Positions 52,406-61,877 of a stretch of 64,000 nt of DNA are shown in pieces. The DNA is from Hyphomicrobiales bacterium (GTDB lineage: Bacteria > Pseudomonadota > Alphaproteobacteria > Rhizobiales > Beijerinckiaceae): NCBI GenBank assembly GCA_930633525.1, contig CAKNFP010000002.1, forward strand, positions 992,001 through 1,056,000, read 5' to 3'. How positions within the stretch are numbered: the stretch's first letter is position 1; each line of letters starts with the position of its first letter. The notes under the pieces were generated by a model. It saw nothing but the letters and a program-made list of their open reading frames with translations. It did no database searches and was not told the DNA's origin. The position numbers and the translations under genes are program-made.

Positions 52406-53848
52406 TCACGCTGGCAGCGCCTCATAAATAACGGAGGACGGTTTGTCTTCGACGCTGAACAGCACATCGGCGAGCCTGGCGGTTCTCTCTTTTCCAAGCA
52501 CGCTTCCTGCAGATATCATGAACTTATCGCGGAAGCCCTCGGGCGAGAGCGGATTGTCGGGGCCGCCGTGATAGCAGGCCACCTCTTCCAGAAGCTCCCG
52601 GCCATCCCGCAGGGTCAGCTTGACCTTCGACCCATCGTGTCGCGCAGGCAGGTTCGGATCGACGCTGCAGTCCACCAGATCCGCAAAAGCAAGCACGTCC
52701 TGATCTTCGAGCATCTGCGGAGAGAAGTCCGCGAGCGTGATCCTGCCGCGCGCGAGCATCACACCCATGCAGAATTGCAGCGCGATCACCGCCGAGCTGT
52801 GAGACTGGGGCCGCCGCTTGCCGGCCACGGGCTGAATCAACGTCTGCTGTCCGGGCGCCACCGCGATTTCGATCCTACCGACTGCGGCCGGTGAAACAGC
52901 ACCAAGCCTCTTGCGCAGGCGCTGCGTCACCTCCATCGGCGCCTGGAAGCCCTGACAGCAAGGATAGACCTTCACCGAGATGCGCAACGTCTCCCACCGC
53001 GATCCCAGCTCCGCAACGATCGCATTTTCGTTTCGCGCGGCATGGCCGAGATAGCACTTGTAGAGGCTGCGGACCCCCTCAAGCACCTGCCGGGGCGCGG
53101 TCAACCCGCCGGCCGCCAACCCGGCCGCCGTCACACCGCATAGGGCAGGCCAGCCGGAGTGGAAGCGCTTCGCGTCGTTGACCTCGCCAGGCGACGCATA
53201 TTGCTGAATACCCGATGCCTGGCTGGCCGCGAGGCCCATCGCGTGCATCAACTCGTCGGCGGAAAGGCCGAACAGCTTTCCGGCCGTGACGGCGGAGCCG
53301 AAGACCCCGAGGATCGACGTGCCGTGCAGGCCATGCTTCCACCAGTCGAGGGGATCGATCCCGAGCCCCACCCGCAGCATCACCTCGTAGCCGGCGACCA
53401 TCGCGGTGAGGATATCACGCACGCTGGCGCCGCGGAGCTCGCCCACGGCCAACGCCGTCGGCACGATCACACTGCTGGCGTGGTTGATCGTCGCCATATG
53501 GGTGTCGTCCCAGTCCAGGGAATGGGAGACCATGCCGTTGAACAGCGCGGCATTCGGCGGCGACAGCCTGCTCGCGGTCCCGATCAGGGAGACGCCGGGT
53601 GCGGCCCCCAATTGTGCAAGCGCATCCGCCAGGCGTGCGAAGTCGGGATTGGCCGATCCCGCGAGGCCGATGCCGATGATGTCGATCAAGAGATGCTTGG
53701 CGCGCTCGCGCACCGCAGCCGGTATGTCGTCCCATTGCAGATCGGCAGCGAAGGCAGCGAGCTGCTCGGTCGCGGACCTCTCAACCGAATTGAACTTCAC
53801 GAAATCCGCGCTGTCCAGGGCTGACGGCATGGCGACGTGGTTTTGCAT
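52406..53848 (-). CDS. MmgE/PrpD family protein
   Basis: A 480-residue protein of the MmgE/PrpD fold (2-methylcitrate dehydratase, cis-aconitate decarboxylase, iminodisuccinate epimerase). Marks: SHSLDWDDTH at the active-site loop, ASSVIVPTALAVGE and QASGIQQYASPGEVNDAKRF. It lies between the NtaA-type monooxygenase and the ABC importer on one transcript, with no 2-methylcitrate genes nearby. It is therefore unlikely to be PrpD itself and probably epimerises or dehydrates an imported polycarboxylate. Substrate undetermined. Confidence 0.85.
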   Translation of the reverse strand: MQNHVAMPSALDSADFVKFNSVERSATEQLAAFAADLQWDDIPAAVRERAKHLLIDIIGIGLAGSANPDFARLADALAQLGAAPGVSLIGTASRLSPPNAALFNGMVSHSLDWDDTHMATINHASSVIVPTALAVGELRGASVRDILTAMVAGYEVMLRVGLGIDPLDWWKHGLHGTSILGVFGSAVTAGKLFGLSADELMHAMGLAASQASGIQQYASPGEVNDAKRFHSGWPALCGVTAAGLAAGGLTAPRQVLEGVRSLYKCYLGHAARNENAIVAELGSRWETLRISVKVYPCCQGFQAPMEVTQRLRKRLGAVSPAAVGRIEIAVAPGQQTLIQPVAGKRRPQSHSSAVIALQFCMGVMLARGRITLADFSPQMLEDQDVLAFADLVDCSVDPNLPARHDGSKVKLTLRDGRELLEEVACYHGGPDNPLSPEGFRDKFMISAGSVLGKERTARLADVLFSVEDKPSSVIYEALPA

Positions 53849-53858
53849 CGCGCAGCCC

Positions 53859-55229
53859 TTACTCGCCGGCCATCACGGCGGGTGAGTGAATCGCGTCGCG
53901 CTTCACGGCGGAGCCATAGTTCGGCCGCGGCAGGCCGAGGTTCTCGCGTAACGTGCGTCCCTCATATTCCGTGCGGAAGAGCCCGCGACGCTGCAGTTCG
54001 GGCACGACCTTGTCGAGCACCAGAGTCAGGCCTTCCGGATAGTACGGGATCATCAAGTTGAAGCCGTCGCATGCTCCACGAGTGAACCATTCCTCGAAAT
54101 GATCAGCAATATCGGCCGGCGCACCGACGATATGCTGATGCCCGGCCGCGCCGGCGAGTTTTGTATAGAATTGGCGGATCGTGAGCCCATCCTTACGTGC
54201 CTCCTGGAGCACGGGATTGGCGATGGACTTGACGGGGCCGTTGCTCATACTTTCCGGAACTGGTCCATCGACAGGATAGGCGGAGAGGTCGCCGACGATA
54301 TTGTTCAGGATGGCATAGCCGACTTCCGGAGGTATCACGCTCTCCAGACGGGCCATGCGATCCTCGGCCTCCGCGCGCGTATCGCCCGTCACCACCAGTG
54401 CGCCGGGCATCACCAGCGCATCCTCGGGCTTTCGGCCATATTTCGGCATTTTCCCTTTGACACTCGCGTAAAAGGCCTGGGCCTCGGCGAGGTCGCGCTG
54501 TGCCGTATAGATGAGATCCGCGGTCCGTGCGCCGAGTTCTTGTCCCGGCTCTGAAGAGCCAGCTTGGGCAATCACCGGATACCCCTGCGGCGGACGCGGC
54601 ACGTTCAGGGGGCCGCGCACCTGGAAGAACTCGCCGCGATGGTTGAGAACATGCAGCTTTTCGGGATGGAAGTAACGCCCAGCCTTGTCCCGGATGAAAG
54701 CATCATCCTCCCAGCTGTCCCACAGACCCGTAACGATATCGAAGAATTCCTGCGCGCGACGATAGCGGACGTCATGATCGAGATGCTTTTCACGACTGAA
54801 ATTCTTCGCCTCGGCCTCGCTCCAGCTCGTCACGACATTCCAGCCGACGCGTCCGCCGCTGATATAGTCGAGAGAAGCGTATTTGCGCGCGATCGTGTAG
54901 GGCTCGTTGTAGGTCGTCGAGGCTGTCGCAACGAAGCCGATATGCTCCGTCACGGCGGACAACGCCGCTATAAGAGTGAGTGGCTCGAAGAGATCAACAC
55001 GACCGCTGTAGCTCAGAGCCTCGTTGTCCTTAGCCTGCACCCTGACGGCCTGTCCATCGGCCAGGAAAATGAAATGGATCTTTGCGCGCTCGGCTGCCCG
55101 CGCCATGTCTTTCCAGAGTGCGAAGTCAAGCCCAGCATCTGCCCGCGAACCTGGATAGCGCCACCCCGATGCGTGAGTGCCATTCGACACCATCGCAATT
55201 CCAAGCTTAAGCTGTCGTTTCTGGCTCGT
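53859..55229 (-). CDS. LLM flavin-dependent monooxygenase (NtaA/SnaA/DszA type)
   Basis: A 456-residue luciferase-like monooxygenase that would use reduced FMN and oxygen. NtaA-type hallmarks: SGGRVGWNVVTS, HRGEFFQVRGPLNVPRPPQGYPVIAQAGSSEPGQELGA. NtaA/EmoA cleave C-N bonds of aminopolycarboxylates, and DszA/SnaA act on sulfones or ring systems. The start at 55229 (MTSQKRQ) is preferred over a TTG at 55253. It is the first gene of the importer operon and has a regulon palindrome upstream. No flavin reductase partner is encoded in the window. Confidence 0.87.
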   Translation of the reverse strand, partial: TSQKRQLKLGIAMVSNGTHASGWRYPGSRADAGLDFALWKDMARAAERAKIHFIFLADGQAVRVQAKDNEALSYSGRVDLFEPLTLIAALSAVTEHIGFVATASTTYNEPYTIARKYASLDYISGGRVGWNVVTSWSEAEAKNFSREKHLDHDVRYRRAQEFFDIVTGLWDSWEDDAFIRDKAGRYFHPEKLHVLNHRGEFFQVRGPLNVPRPPQGYPVIAQAGSSEPGQELGARTADLIYTAQRDLAEAQAFYASVKGKMPKYGRKPEDALVMPGALVVTGDTRAEAEDRMARLESVIPPEVGYAILNNIVGDLSAYPVDGPVPESMSNGPVKSIANPVLQEARKDGLTIRQFYTKLAGAAGHQHIVGAPADIADHFEEWFTRGACDGFNLMIPYYPEGLTLVLDKVVPELQRRGLFRTEYEGRTLRENLGLPRPNYGSAVKRDAIHSPAVMAGE

Positions 55230-55367
55230 CATCTGTGCAAGTCCCCTGTTCAACTAGCCTCAGGCATCAATACTCCCGCCAGAATGCGGGACCCGATTGC
55301 GCAAATTGACCGTCGCGCAGGACCGCGTCCGCCAAGTTTGCACCATCTCCGGAATTCTGCAATATGC

Positions 55368-55387
55368 ATTCGCACATCGGTGCGAAT
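55368..55387. promoter_or_regulatory. IclR-regulon operator upstream of the NtaA-type monooxygenase
   Basis: Perfect palindrome ATTCGCAC-ATCG-GTGCGAAT, about 140 bases upstream of the monooxygenase start at 55229, so it probably regulates the whole minus-strand operon through the ABC ATPase at 48170. Confidence 0.8.
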
Positions 55388-55666
55388 TCAGGCTCGTTGT
55401 GATATCCGCCGCCGGTTCTTCTAAGGACGGCATGGCGGACATGTCGGCTCAACCGCCTTGACTGTCCCCGCCAAGGGACGAGCGATCTAATATCGTCGAT
55501 CCCATGGATCGGTGTGATACGGCCGGATATGCGCCAAAAGAAGAAAGCGCCCCCTCGCTGAACATCATCCCGGTTCCCTTCTGCGGTCCGTCTATTCTTC
55601 AGCGGACGATCCTTGCGCAGTGTTTTGTAGATGAGCGCGGCTTACTTCATTTTCGCTCGCACAATT

Positions 55667-55682
55667 TCGCACATATGTGCGA
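55667..55682. promoter_or_regulatory. IclR-regulon operator, distal copy before the second LLM gene
   Basis: TCGCACATATGTGCGA, a perfect 16-base palindrome. An identical 16-mer lies exactly 200 bases downstream (55867). It is between the divergent monooxygenase genes and could serve either; no gene of its own follows. Confidence 0.8.
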
Positions 55683-55866
55683 TAATGACATCGATCCAGG
55701 GACAGTCAATCGGAATTCGTATGTTGGCATGCTGCAAGCTGACAGCCTGCATTGCCGAAATCGCCAGCCTTGCCTGGAGAAAATCCCGCAGAGCACCTGC
55801 CGTCGTAGCGTCGCGCAGCTGGAACGCTCAAGTTTCGCCTTGACTCAAAGCGGCAGATAACAAAAA

Positions 55867-55882
55867 TCGCACATATGTGCGA
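55867..55882. promoter_or_regulatory. IclR-regulon operator, proximal copy before the second LLM gene
   Basis: Identical TCGCACATATGTGCGA palindrome, about 65 bases before the ATG at 55949. A TTGACT at 55840-55845 would place this site over the -10/start region, which suits repression. Confidence 0.85.
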
Positions 55883-55948
55883 AAAAATATGCGGCATGCA
55901 GGATGGGGCTCCCGCCGTAGGCATCCCGCTCGCAGGAAGGATTCCTCG

Positions 55949-57079
55949 ATGACGACGGACACGATGCCCGGTTCAGGGATTACTGGTTCAGGGCGGCCAG
56001 CCTTCGCAGGAGACAACAAGCTGAAACTCGGCCTGTTCGGCGCGAATATGTCATGTCAGACGGCGCTGACGACGATCCCTGAGCGCTGGATCGGCGACTG
56101 GGACGAAAATGTCGAGGTGGCGGAACTGGCTGACGGCGCCGGGCTGGAGTTCATCCTGCCGGTGTCGCGCTGGAAGGGCTACGCCGGCAAGGTCGATCCC
56201 GCTGGGGTGTGCAACGAAACGATTGCCTGGGCCACGGGGCTGCTGGCCAAGACGAAGCGCCTCACTGTCTTCGCGACGGTGCAAGCGCCCCTCATCCATC
56301 CTGTCTTCGCCGCCAAACAGTTTGCGACCGCCGATCAGATCGGCCATGGCCGCTTCGGTCTGAACATCGTTGTTGGATGGAACGATCAGGAACTTGAAAT
56401 GTTCGGCAATACGGTGCCGGCTCCTGATCGCTATCCCTACACGCGCGAATGGGTGGAGATCATCCGGAGGATCTGGGCAGGCGAAGACGAGTTTGACTTC
56501 AACGGCCGTTTCTTCCAGCTGCGCGGCTTACGCGGAAAGCCTTTTCCCTATGGCGGCACCCGCCCTCTGCTCGTCAATGCCGGCATGTCGGATGTCGGCC
56601 GGGCCTTTGCCATGGACTGCTGCGATTGCTGGTTCTCAACGCCACCCTCGCCAAAGGATGATTTCTCGCAGTCGATCGCAGAGGCGAAAGCCCCAGCGGC
56701 AGCGCGCGGCATCGACTATCCGGTCCTCACCTCATCGACCGTGATCTGTCGTTCGACGAAGCGGGAGGCAGAGGAGTTCTATCGCTATGTTTGCGAGAAT
56801 GCCGACTGGGAGGCTGTCGACCGTGTCCTTGAGATCAGGCGTCTCTCGGGACGGAAGTTGCCTGAGGGTGACAAGCAGCAACAGCGCCAGGAAATGCTCA
56901 AGGGGTTCGGAAGCTTCATCATCGTTGGCGATCCGGATCATGTGGCCAGCGAGTTTGCGCGTCTCAACCGTCAGGGCATCGACGGCATCGCGATGATTTT
57001 CGTGAATCAGAAGAGAGAGGTTCCCTTCTTTCTTCAGGAGGTTGCTCCCCGCCTGCAGGCAATGGGCCTTCGTTCCTGA
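55949..57079 (+). CDS. LLM flavin-dependent monooxygenase, RutA-like
   Basis: A 376-residue luciferase-like monooxygenase. The sequence resembles RutA (pyrimidine ring-opening): KLKLGLFGANMSCQTALTTIP at the start, IGHGRFGLNIVVGWNDQELEMFG near residue 130, and LLVNAGMSDVGRAFA near residue 208. RutA opens uracil; here uracil use is not supported because the other rut genes are absent. It may open or hydroxylate another N-heterocycle. Start at 55949 follows AGGAAGG and lies 65 bases after an operator; the frame open to 55877 extends into the operator. No flavin reductase is adjacent. Confidence 0.85.
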   Translation: MTTDTMPGSGITGSGRPAFAGDNKLKLGLFGANMSCQTALTTIPERWIGDWDENVEVAELADGAGLEFILPVSRWKGYAGKVDPAGVCNETIAWATGLLAKTKRLTVFATVQAPLIHPVFAAKQFATADQIGHGRFGLNIVVGWNDQELEMFGNTVPAPDRYPYTREWVEIIRRIWAGEDEFDFNGRFFQLRGLRGKPFPYGGTRPLLVNAGMSDVGRAFAMDCCDCWFSTPPSPKDDFSQSIAEAKAPAAARGIDYPVLTSSTVICRSTKREAEEFYRYVCENADWEAVDRVLEIRRLSGRKLPEGDKQQQRQEMLKGFGSFIIVGDPDHVASEFARLNRQGIDGIAMIFVNQKREVPFFLQEVAPRLQAMGLRS

Positions 57080-57095
57080 CCCAGTTTCCGCTCGC

Positions 57096-58280
57096 TCAGC
57101 GCGGGCGAATTCGCTCCAGCATGATCGCCAGCACCAGGGCTCCCGTCAGGAGGGCCGCAATAGCCGCGACCGCGCTTTGCACACCCAGGCCGGAAATTAA
57201 TACGCCCCCCGCCAAGGGGGCCATGGCCTGGGCGATCAATGACGGAAGTGACAATCGGCCCAGCAGAACCGGGTAGCGGGCGGCGCCGAACAGGGCTAGC
57301 GGCAACGCTCCCCTGACGATCGAGAGGATCCCGGTCCCCGCCGCAAAGAGAATCAGCGCCAAGGCGGCGGGCGCTGCCGCGATGGCGAGCAGAATGATGC
57401 CAACGGTGTTCAGGGCGATCGCCGCGATGAGGTTCCAGATCGGATGCTGTCGCCCTCCCCAGGTCATTTCGAGCAGCCGCGAAAGAAACTGCGCCGGCCC
57501 GATCAGGGCGCCGAGAGCGACGGCTTCAGCCTGGGACAGACCCCGGCTCTGCAGCATTGTCAGGAGATGGACCGAAACGATCGTAATCGTAAAGCCGGTG
57601 ATCGTCTGAACCGTCGCGAGCACCAGGAAGCTGCCTCGCTCCCGTCCCACGAGGCGAAGCGCGGTCTTTCCCTCAGGCCGGGACGGTCTTTCACGTGGCG
57701 GAAGCCTGGGTATGACGCCCATGATGAGCGGCACACACAAGAGTATATTCGCAGCGGCGTAGGACAGTGCCACCCCTCGCCAGCCGAAGGCGTCGAGCAG
57801 GAGAGCCGAGCACGGCCAGCTGATCGTGATGGAGAACCCTCCCCAGAGCGTCAGTGCCGTGATGGGCCTGCGCGCTTGCGCGCCGTAGAGCTGGCTAAGC
57901 AGAGAGAAGGCCGGATCATAGAGGGAGGCGGCCATGCCCACGCCGACGATCGACCATGCGAACAGATAGAACCAGATTGATTGGGACATCGCTATGAGCG
58001 CCAGCCCGCAGGCTACGATCGCCGCGCCAAACGCCAGGACGATACGGCCGCCGAAATAACCGATCGCCTTGCCGACAAAAGGGGCAACCAGGCCATCCGC
58101 GATCAGGGCCGCGGAGAGCGCGCCAACGACCCATGGAAGCGGCCACCCCATCTCGGCCATGATCGCCGGCGCGAGGACAGCAATCAGATAGTATGTCGAA
58201 CCCCAACAGATGATCTGCTGGATCCCCAAGGCGCTGACAATCTGCCATGGCCGTCTCGCCGCCGATGCCTCCTCCGTCAC
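57096..58280 (-). CDS. Major facilitator superfamily transporter
   Basis: A 394-residue inner-membrane protein with about twelve hydrophobic segments and MFS marks (GIQQIICWGSTYYLI in TM1, GALIGPAQFLSRLLEM between TM7 and TM8). It is convergent with the RutA-like gene, and its promoter region holds a regulon palindrome at 58338. A substrate or product of the aromatic pathway is a reasonable cargo, but direction and cargo are not shown by the sequence. Confidence 0.85.
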   Translation of the reverse strand: MTEEASAARRPWQIVSALGIQQIICWGSTYYLIAVLAPAIMAEMGWPLPWVVGALSAALIADGLVAPFVGKAIGYFGGRIVLAFGAAIVACGLALIAMSQSIWFYLFAWSIVGVGMAASLYDPAFSLLSQLYGAQARRPITALTLWGGFSITISWPCSALLLDAFGWRGVALSYAAANILLCVPLIMGVIPRLPPRERPSRPEGKTALRLVGRERGSFLVLATVQTITGFTITIVSVHLLTMLQSRGLSQAEAVALGALIGPAQFLSRLLEMTWGGRQHPIWNLIAAIALNTVGIILLAIAAAPAALALILFAAGTGILSIVRGALPLALFGAARYPVLLGRLSLPSLIAQAMAPLAGGVLISGLGVQSAVAAIAALLTGALVLAIMLERIRPR

Positions 58281-58336
58281 ATCAGCCGCCTTTCAGATCC
58301 CACACCAATGCAAAGGCGAGGCAATGCCTCCCTGTG

Positions 58337-58354
58337 ATCGCACATCTGTGCGAT
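58337..58354. promoter_or_regulatory. IclR-regulon operator upstream of the MFS gene
   Basis: ATCGCAC-ATCT-GTGCGAT, perfect seven-base arms, about 55 bases upstream of the MFS transporter start on the minus strand. It lies in the divergent region shared with the molybdenum hydroxylase operon. Confidence 0.85.
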
Positions 58355-58523
58355 ATTTCTCAATAGCGATGGTGGTGATGTCAAGCGCTCCCACGGCGCC
58401 CTCAGTTGCGCGTTTCCGGCCTGCCCGCGAACTCTTGCGGGAGGGCGTCACGTCGCCTTCCCAAAGCAGACCGAGCCCATCGGAAATCTTCTTGACTCGA
58501 TTCCAGCAAGCCTCGATATTGTT
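58355..58523. other. Divergent region between MFS and hydroxylase operons
   Basis: About 170 bases between two operator copies (58337 and 58524) with no reading frame of coding character. The two sites face the divergent MFS and hydroxylase transcription units. Confidence 0.45.
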
Positions 58524-58539
58524 TCGCACGAATGTGCGA
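58524..58539. promoter_or_regulatory. IclR-regulon operator upstream of the molybdenum hydroxylase operon
   Basis: TCGCAC-GAAT-GTGCGA palindrome about 135 bases before the TTG start of the hydroxylase large subunit. It completes one palindrome per transcription unit, with two before the RutA-like gene. Confidence 0.85.
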
Positions 58540-58674
58540 TTTTGATTTTGCGAACCTCAGCAAGGTTGCCTGTGGTTCTGCCGAACCGCAGCGCCATTGA
58601 GCGCAGCGATACAAGCGCCTTAAGGGGTCAAAGCCCCCAGAGTGACCCTATGAGCGAGCCGAGGGCGAATTCCG

Positions 58675-61035
58675 TTGAACGATCGCTTTAACACCCTGAG
58701 CCAGATCGGACGGCCGGTACGCAGGCTGGAGGATCGCAGGCATCTCGCCGGTCAGGGGCGGTTCGTGGCGGATATCAGGCTGCCAGGAATGCGCGACATC
58801 GCCTTCCTGCGCTCCAACATCGCGCATGGCGTACTCAACGGTGTCGAGATCCCGGTCCATATCGACCCGGGGGTGGTCTGGACGTCAAAAAGGCTTGAGG
58901 GGCTTGCATTGCCGATGGTGGCGGCGCTCCGCAACCCGAACTATCGAACGGCGCCCTTTCCCGTTCTTGCGACGGACCGTGTCCGCTACGTCGGACAACT
59001 GGTCGCGGCCGTCGTCGCGCCAACGCGGGCGGCCGCCGAGGATATCGTCGAACAGATCACACCTGACATCGATCCGCTGGACGCGGTTGTCGACCCGGAG
59101 CGCGCGATCCTGGCCGATGCACCGCGGCTGCACGCGGATTGGCCTGACAATGTTTACATGCGCAGCGCGCGCAGCGTCGGTGATCTCGATGCGGCCATCG
59201 CGCGGGCTGATGTCTCTATCACCCGTCATCTCAGGATGGCGCGCATCGGCGCCATGCCGCTCGAAACCCGAGGTGTCGTCGCCGCTTACGACCATGGTCA
59301 GAAGATGCTGACCATCCATATCTCGACCCAGCGCCCGCATCTGATACGTACGATGCTGGCCGACCAGTTGATCGGCATTGACGAAAGCCAGATCCGCGTC
59401 ATCGCGCCGGATGTCGGAGGTGGCTTTGGTGGCAAGAGCAACCTCTATCCCGAGGAGATCGCGCTCGCTGCGATCGCGCTGCAGGTTCCTTATCCCGTGC
59501 GCTGGATCGAGGACCGGTTCGAACATCTCGTCTCCGCGTCCCAGTCGCGCCAGCACGTGCAGAAACTGACGGTCCACGCGACCAGGGCGGGAAAGTTGCT
59601 CGCCGTCGAAGCAACGCTTCTCGGCGATGGCGGCGCCTATGCGATGCGCACGTCGACGGCGGCGATCGAGGCCAATATGGCGAGCGCCATTCTTCCCGGC
59701 CCCTACAAATTCGATACCTACCGTGTCGAAGCCTTGACCGCGGCGACAAACAAAGCGCCGATCGGTCCCTTCCGCGGTGTTGGGCGGCCTGCGGCGGTCT
59801 TCGCCATGGAGCGTATGATGGACGAAACCGCCCATGCCATCGGCATGGATCCGGTCGAATTTCGTCTGCGCAATATGATCGACGCGGCGGAACATCCTTA
59901 CACGACCGTGACCGGGCTCATCTACGACAGCGGTGACTACAAGGCGCTGCTGAAGCGCGTGGCGGCTCGCATGGAAGAGCGGTCCGGGCAGCAGGACCAC
60001 CCGTCCGGTTCCCGCAAGCTGATTGGCACGGGCTACGGCTGCTACACCGAGCAGACGGCGCACGGCGCGGCCGAATGGGCGCGCCGTGGCTCGCCTTATG
60101 AATATGGCTTCGAGAGCGCCCGCGTCCGCATCGAGCCGTCCGGTGATGTCCGGGTCGACACCGGAATCCTGTCGCACGGCCAAGGCCTTGAAACCACCCT
60201 CGCCCAAATTGCGGGCGATCTGCTGGGTGTTTCCTATGAGCGTGTCCGGGTGCGCCACGGCGATACCGATCTCTGTCCGTATGGTTTGGGAACAGTCGCG
60301 TCGCGATCGCTGGTCATGGCTGGTGGTGCGGTTCATGGCGCGTGCCTCAGGCTGGCTGAAAAGGTCCGCCGGATCGCCGCGGCCGTGCTTGAGGTGGATT
60401 TTGAAAGCGTCACGCTCGCGCAGGGCATGGCGCAGGGCGGCGGCCGTGAAATCGGCTTCGACGAGATCGCACATATTGCCTATCTCGGCCTGTCGCGGCT
60501 ACCACGCGACATCGAGCCCGGCCTCGAACAGCTGTTCAACTACCGTCCAAGCGTTGAGACCGGTGCGTGGTCGAGCGGTGTCGATGCCGCGCGGGTCGAG
60601 GTCGACCTCGATACCGGGCAAGTGAAGTTGCTGGACTTCGTCGTCGGCGAAGATTGCGGCTTCGTGGTCAACCCGATGATCGCCGACGGCCAGGTCATCG
60701 GCGGCGCGGCGCAAGGGATTGGACAGGCGCTCTTTGAAGAGCTGCGCTTCGACGACACCGGCCAGCCGACGGCGGTCACGCTCGCCGACTACATCATGGT
60801 CGGAGCGGCGGAGATGCCGCATGTGGACATCATTCACCAGGAAACCCTCTCCTCCTTCACGATCTTCGGGGCGAAGGGCCTCGGCGAAGGTGGGGCGATC
60901 GCGCCGCCGGCGGCGATCGCCAATGCGGTCAGCGATGCCCTGCGCCCTCTCGGAATCACCATCACGGAGGTGCCGATCCATCCGGAAAAACTATGGGCAG
61001 CGATAGACGCCGCAGAGGCAAAGGCCCGCTCATGA
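58675..61035 (+). CDS. Molybdenum hydroxylase large subunit (xanthine dehydrogenase family)
   Basis: A 786-residue molybdopterin-binding subunit. Seen: DVGGGFGGKSNLYPEE near residue 245, GPFRGVGRPAAVFAMERMMDE near residue 362 (which replaces the CoxL AYxCSFR loop, so not a CO dehydrogenase) and the catalytic Glu in KGLGEGGAIAPPAA near residue 740. Such enzymes hydroxylate heteroaromatic rings such as nicotinate, quinoline or purines using water. Start is TTG at 58675 after GAGGG. It overlaps the FAD subunit by ATGA. Confidence 0.87.
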   Translation: MNDRFNTLSQIGRPVRRLEDRRHLAGQGRFVADIRLPGMRDIAFLRSNIAHGVLNGVEIPVHIDPGVVWTSKRLEGLALPMVAALRNPNYRTAPFPVLATDRVRYVGQLVAAVVAPTRAAAEDIVEQITPDIDPLDAVVDPERAILADAPRLHADWPDNVYMRSARSVGDLDAAIARADVSITRHLRMARIGAMPLETRGVVAAYDHGQKMLTIHISTQRPHLIRTMLADQLIGIDESQIRVIAPDVGGGFGGKSNLYPEEIALAAIALQVPYPVRWIEDRFEHLVSASQSRQHVQKLTVHATRAGKLLAVEATLLGDGGAYAMRTSTAAIEANMASAILPGPYKFDTYRVEALTAATNKAPIGPFRGVGRPAAVFAMERMMDETAHAIGMDPVEFRLRNMIDAAEHPYTTVTGLIYDSGDYKALLKRVAARMEERSGQQDHPSGSRKLIGTGYGCYTEQTAHGAAEWARRGSPYEYGFESARVRIEPSGDVRVDTGILSHGQGLETTLAQIAGDLLGVSYERVRVRHGDTDLCPYGLGTVASRSLVMAGGAVHGACLRLAEKVRRIAAAVLEVDFESVTLAQGMAQGGGREIGFDEIAHIAYLGLSRLPRDIEPGLEQLFNYRPSVETGAWSSGVDAARVEVDLDTGQVKLLDFVVGEDCGFVVNPMIADGQVIGGAAQGIGQALFEELRFDDTGQPTAVTLADYIMVGAAEMPHVDIIHQETLSSFTIFGAKGLGEGGAIAPPAAIANAVSDALRPLGITITEVPIHPEKLWAAIDAAEAKARS

Positions 61036-61877
61036 AATTCCCGGATTTCGCCTATGCGCGTCCAGCGACGCTTTCGGAGGCCCTGTCGCTTTTGGCAGAA
61101 GACGAGGATGCCGTGCCACTGGCGGGCGGGCAGTCGCTTCTGACCATGATGGCCTTCCGCCTGGCCACCGCGACGCGTCTCGTGGACATTTCAGGCCTCG
61201 CGGAACTGGCCGCGGTGGACGCAGACGCAACGACGCTTCGCATCGGCGCGGCAGTTCCTCATGCCAGAATAGAAGACGGCATCGCTGACGACGCGCTCGG
61301 CCGGTTCCTCGCAAATGCCGCCGCCAATATCGGCTATCGCGCCATCCGCAACCGTGGCACGATCGGCGGCAGCCTCGCCCATGCCGATCCCGCCGCCGAC
61401 TGGCCGACCGTGCTGGCCGCGCTTGATGCGCAGGTCGAGCTCGCGTCCCACGAGGGCACACGCGCGCTGGCCATCACCGACTTCGTACAGGGCGAGATGA
61501 CCACCGATCGCGCGCCCGGCGAACTGATCACGTCAGTTGTCATCCCGCTCCATCCATCCGCCAGCTATGGCGTGCACAAGATCGCCCGCAAGGTTGGGGA
61601 ATTCGCCAGCGCGATCGCTGCGGCCGTCGTCAACGAGGACGTGGTGAGGCTTTCCGTCGGAATCGTGGCCGGCATGCCGCTTGCCCTAGAGCTCTCCTGC
61701 GATCCGGCGGACATCAATCTGGACGCACGCCTGAGCACCACACCGCTCTATCGGCGCGTCAGCGACATCATCGCGGATGGCGCGCCGGACGCGTCCGCTT
61801 ACGCGGCCCATCTCGCCACCATCGCCGCTCTCCACGCCGTGCATGGCGCCGCATCCAGAACGAAGCAGGCCGCCTGA
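61032..61877 (+). CDS. Molybdenum hydroxylase FAD-binding subunit
   Basis: A 281-residue subunit with two FAD-site motifs: LAGGQSLLTMMAFRLATATRL near residue 33 and TIGGSLAHADPAADWPTVL near residue 113. The FAD domain passes electrons from the iron-sulfur subunit to the acceptor. It is coupled by overlaps to both neighbours; the frame starting at 60993 is not used. Confidence 0.88.
   Translation: MKFPDFAYARPATLSEALSLLAEDEDAVPLAGGQSLLTMMAFRLATATRLVDISGLAELAAVDADATTLRIGAAVPHARIEDGIADDALGRFLANAAANIGYRAIRNRGTIGGSLAHADPAADWPTVLAALDAQVELASHEGTRALAITDFVQGEMTTDRAPGELITSVVIPLHPSASYGVHKIARKVGEFASAIAAAVVNEDVVRLSVGIVAGMPLALELSCDPADINLDARLSTTPLYRRVSDIIADGAPDASAYAAHLATIAALHAVHGAASRTKQAA

Noticed and set aside
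55504..55860. 118-codon frame between the two 200-bp spaced operators
   Set aside because: It has mixed composition, no family similarity and a span through the regulatory region. It is more likely chance.
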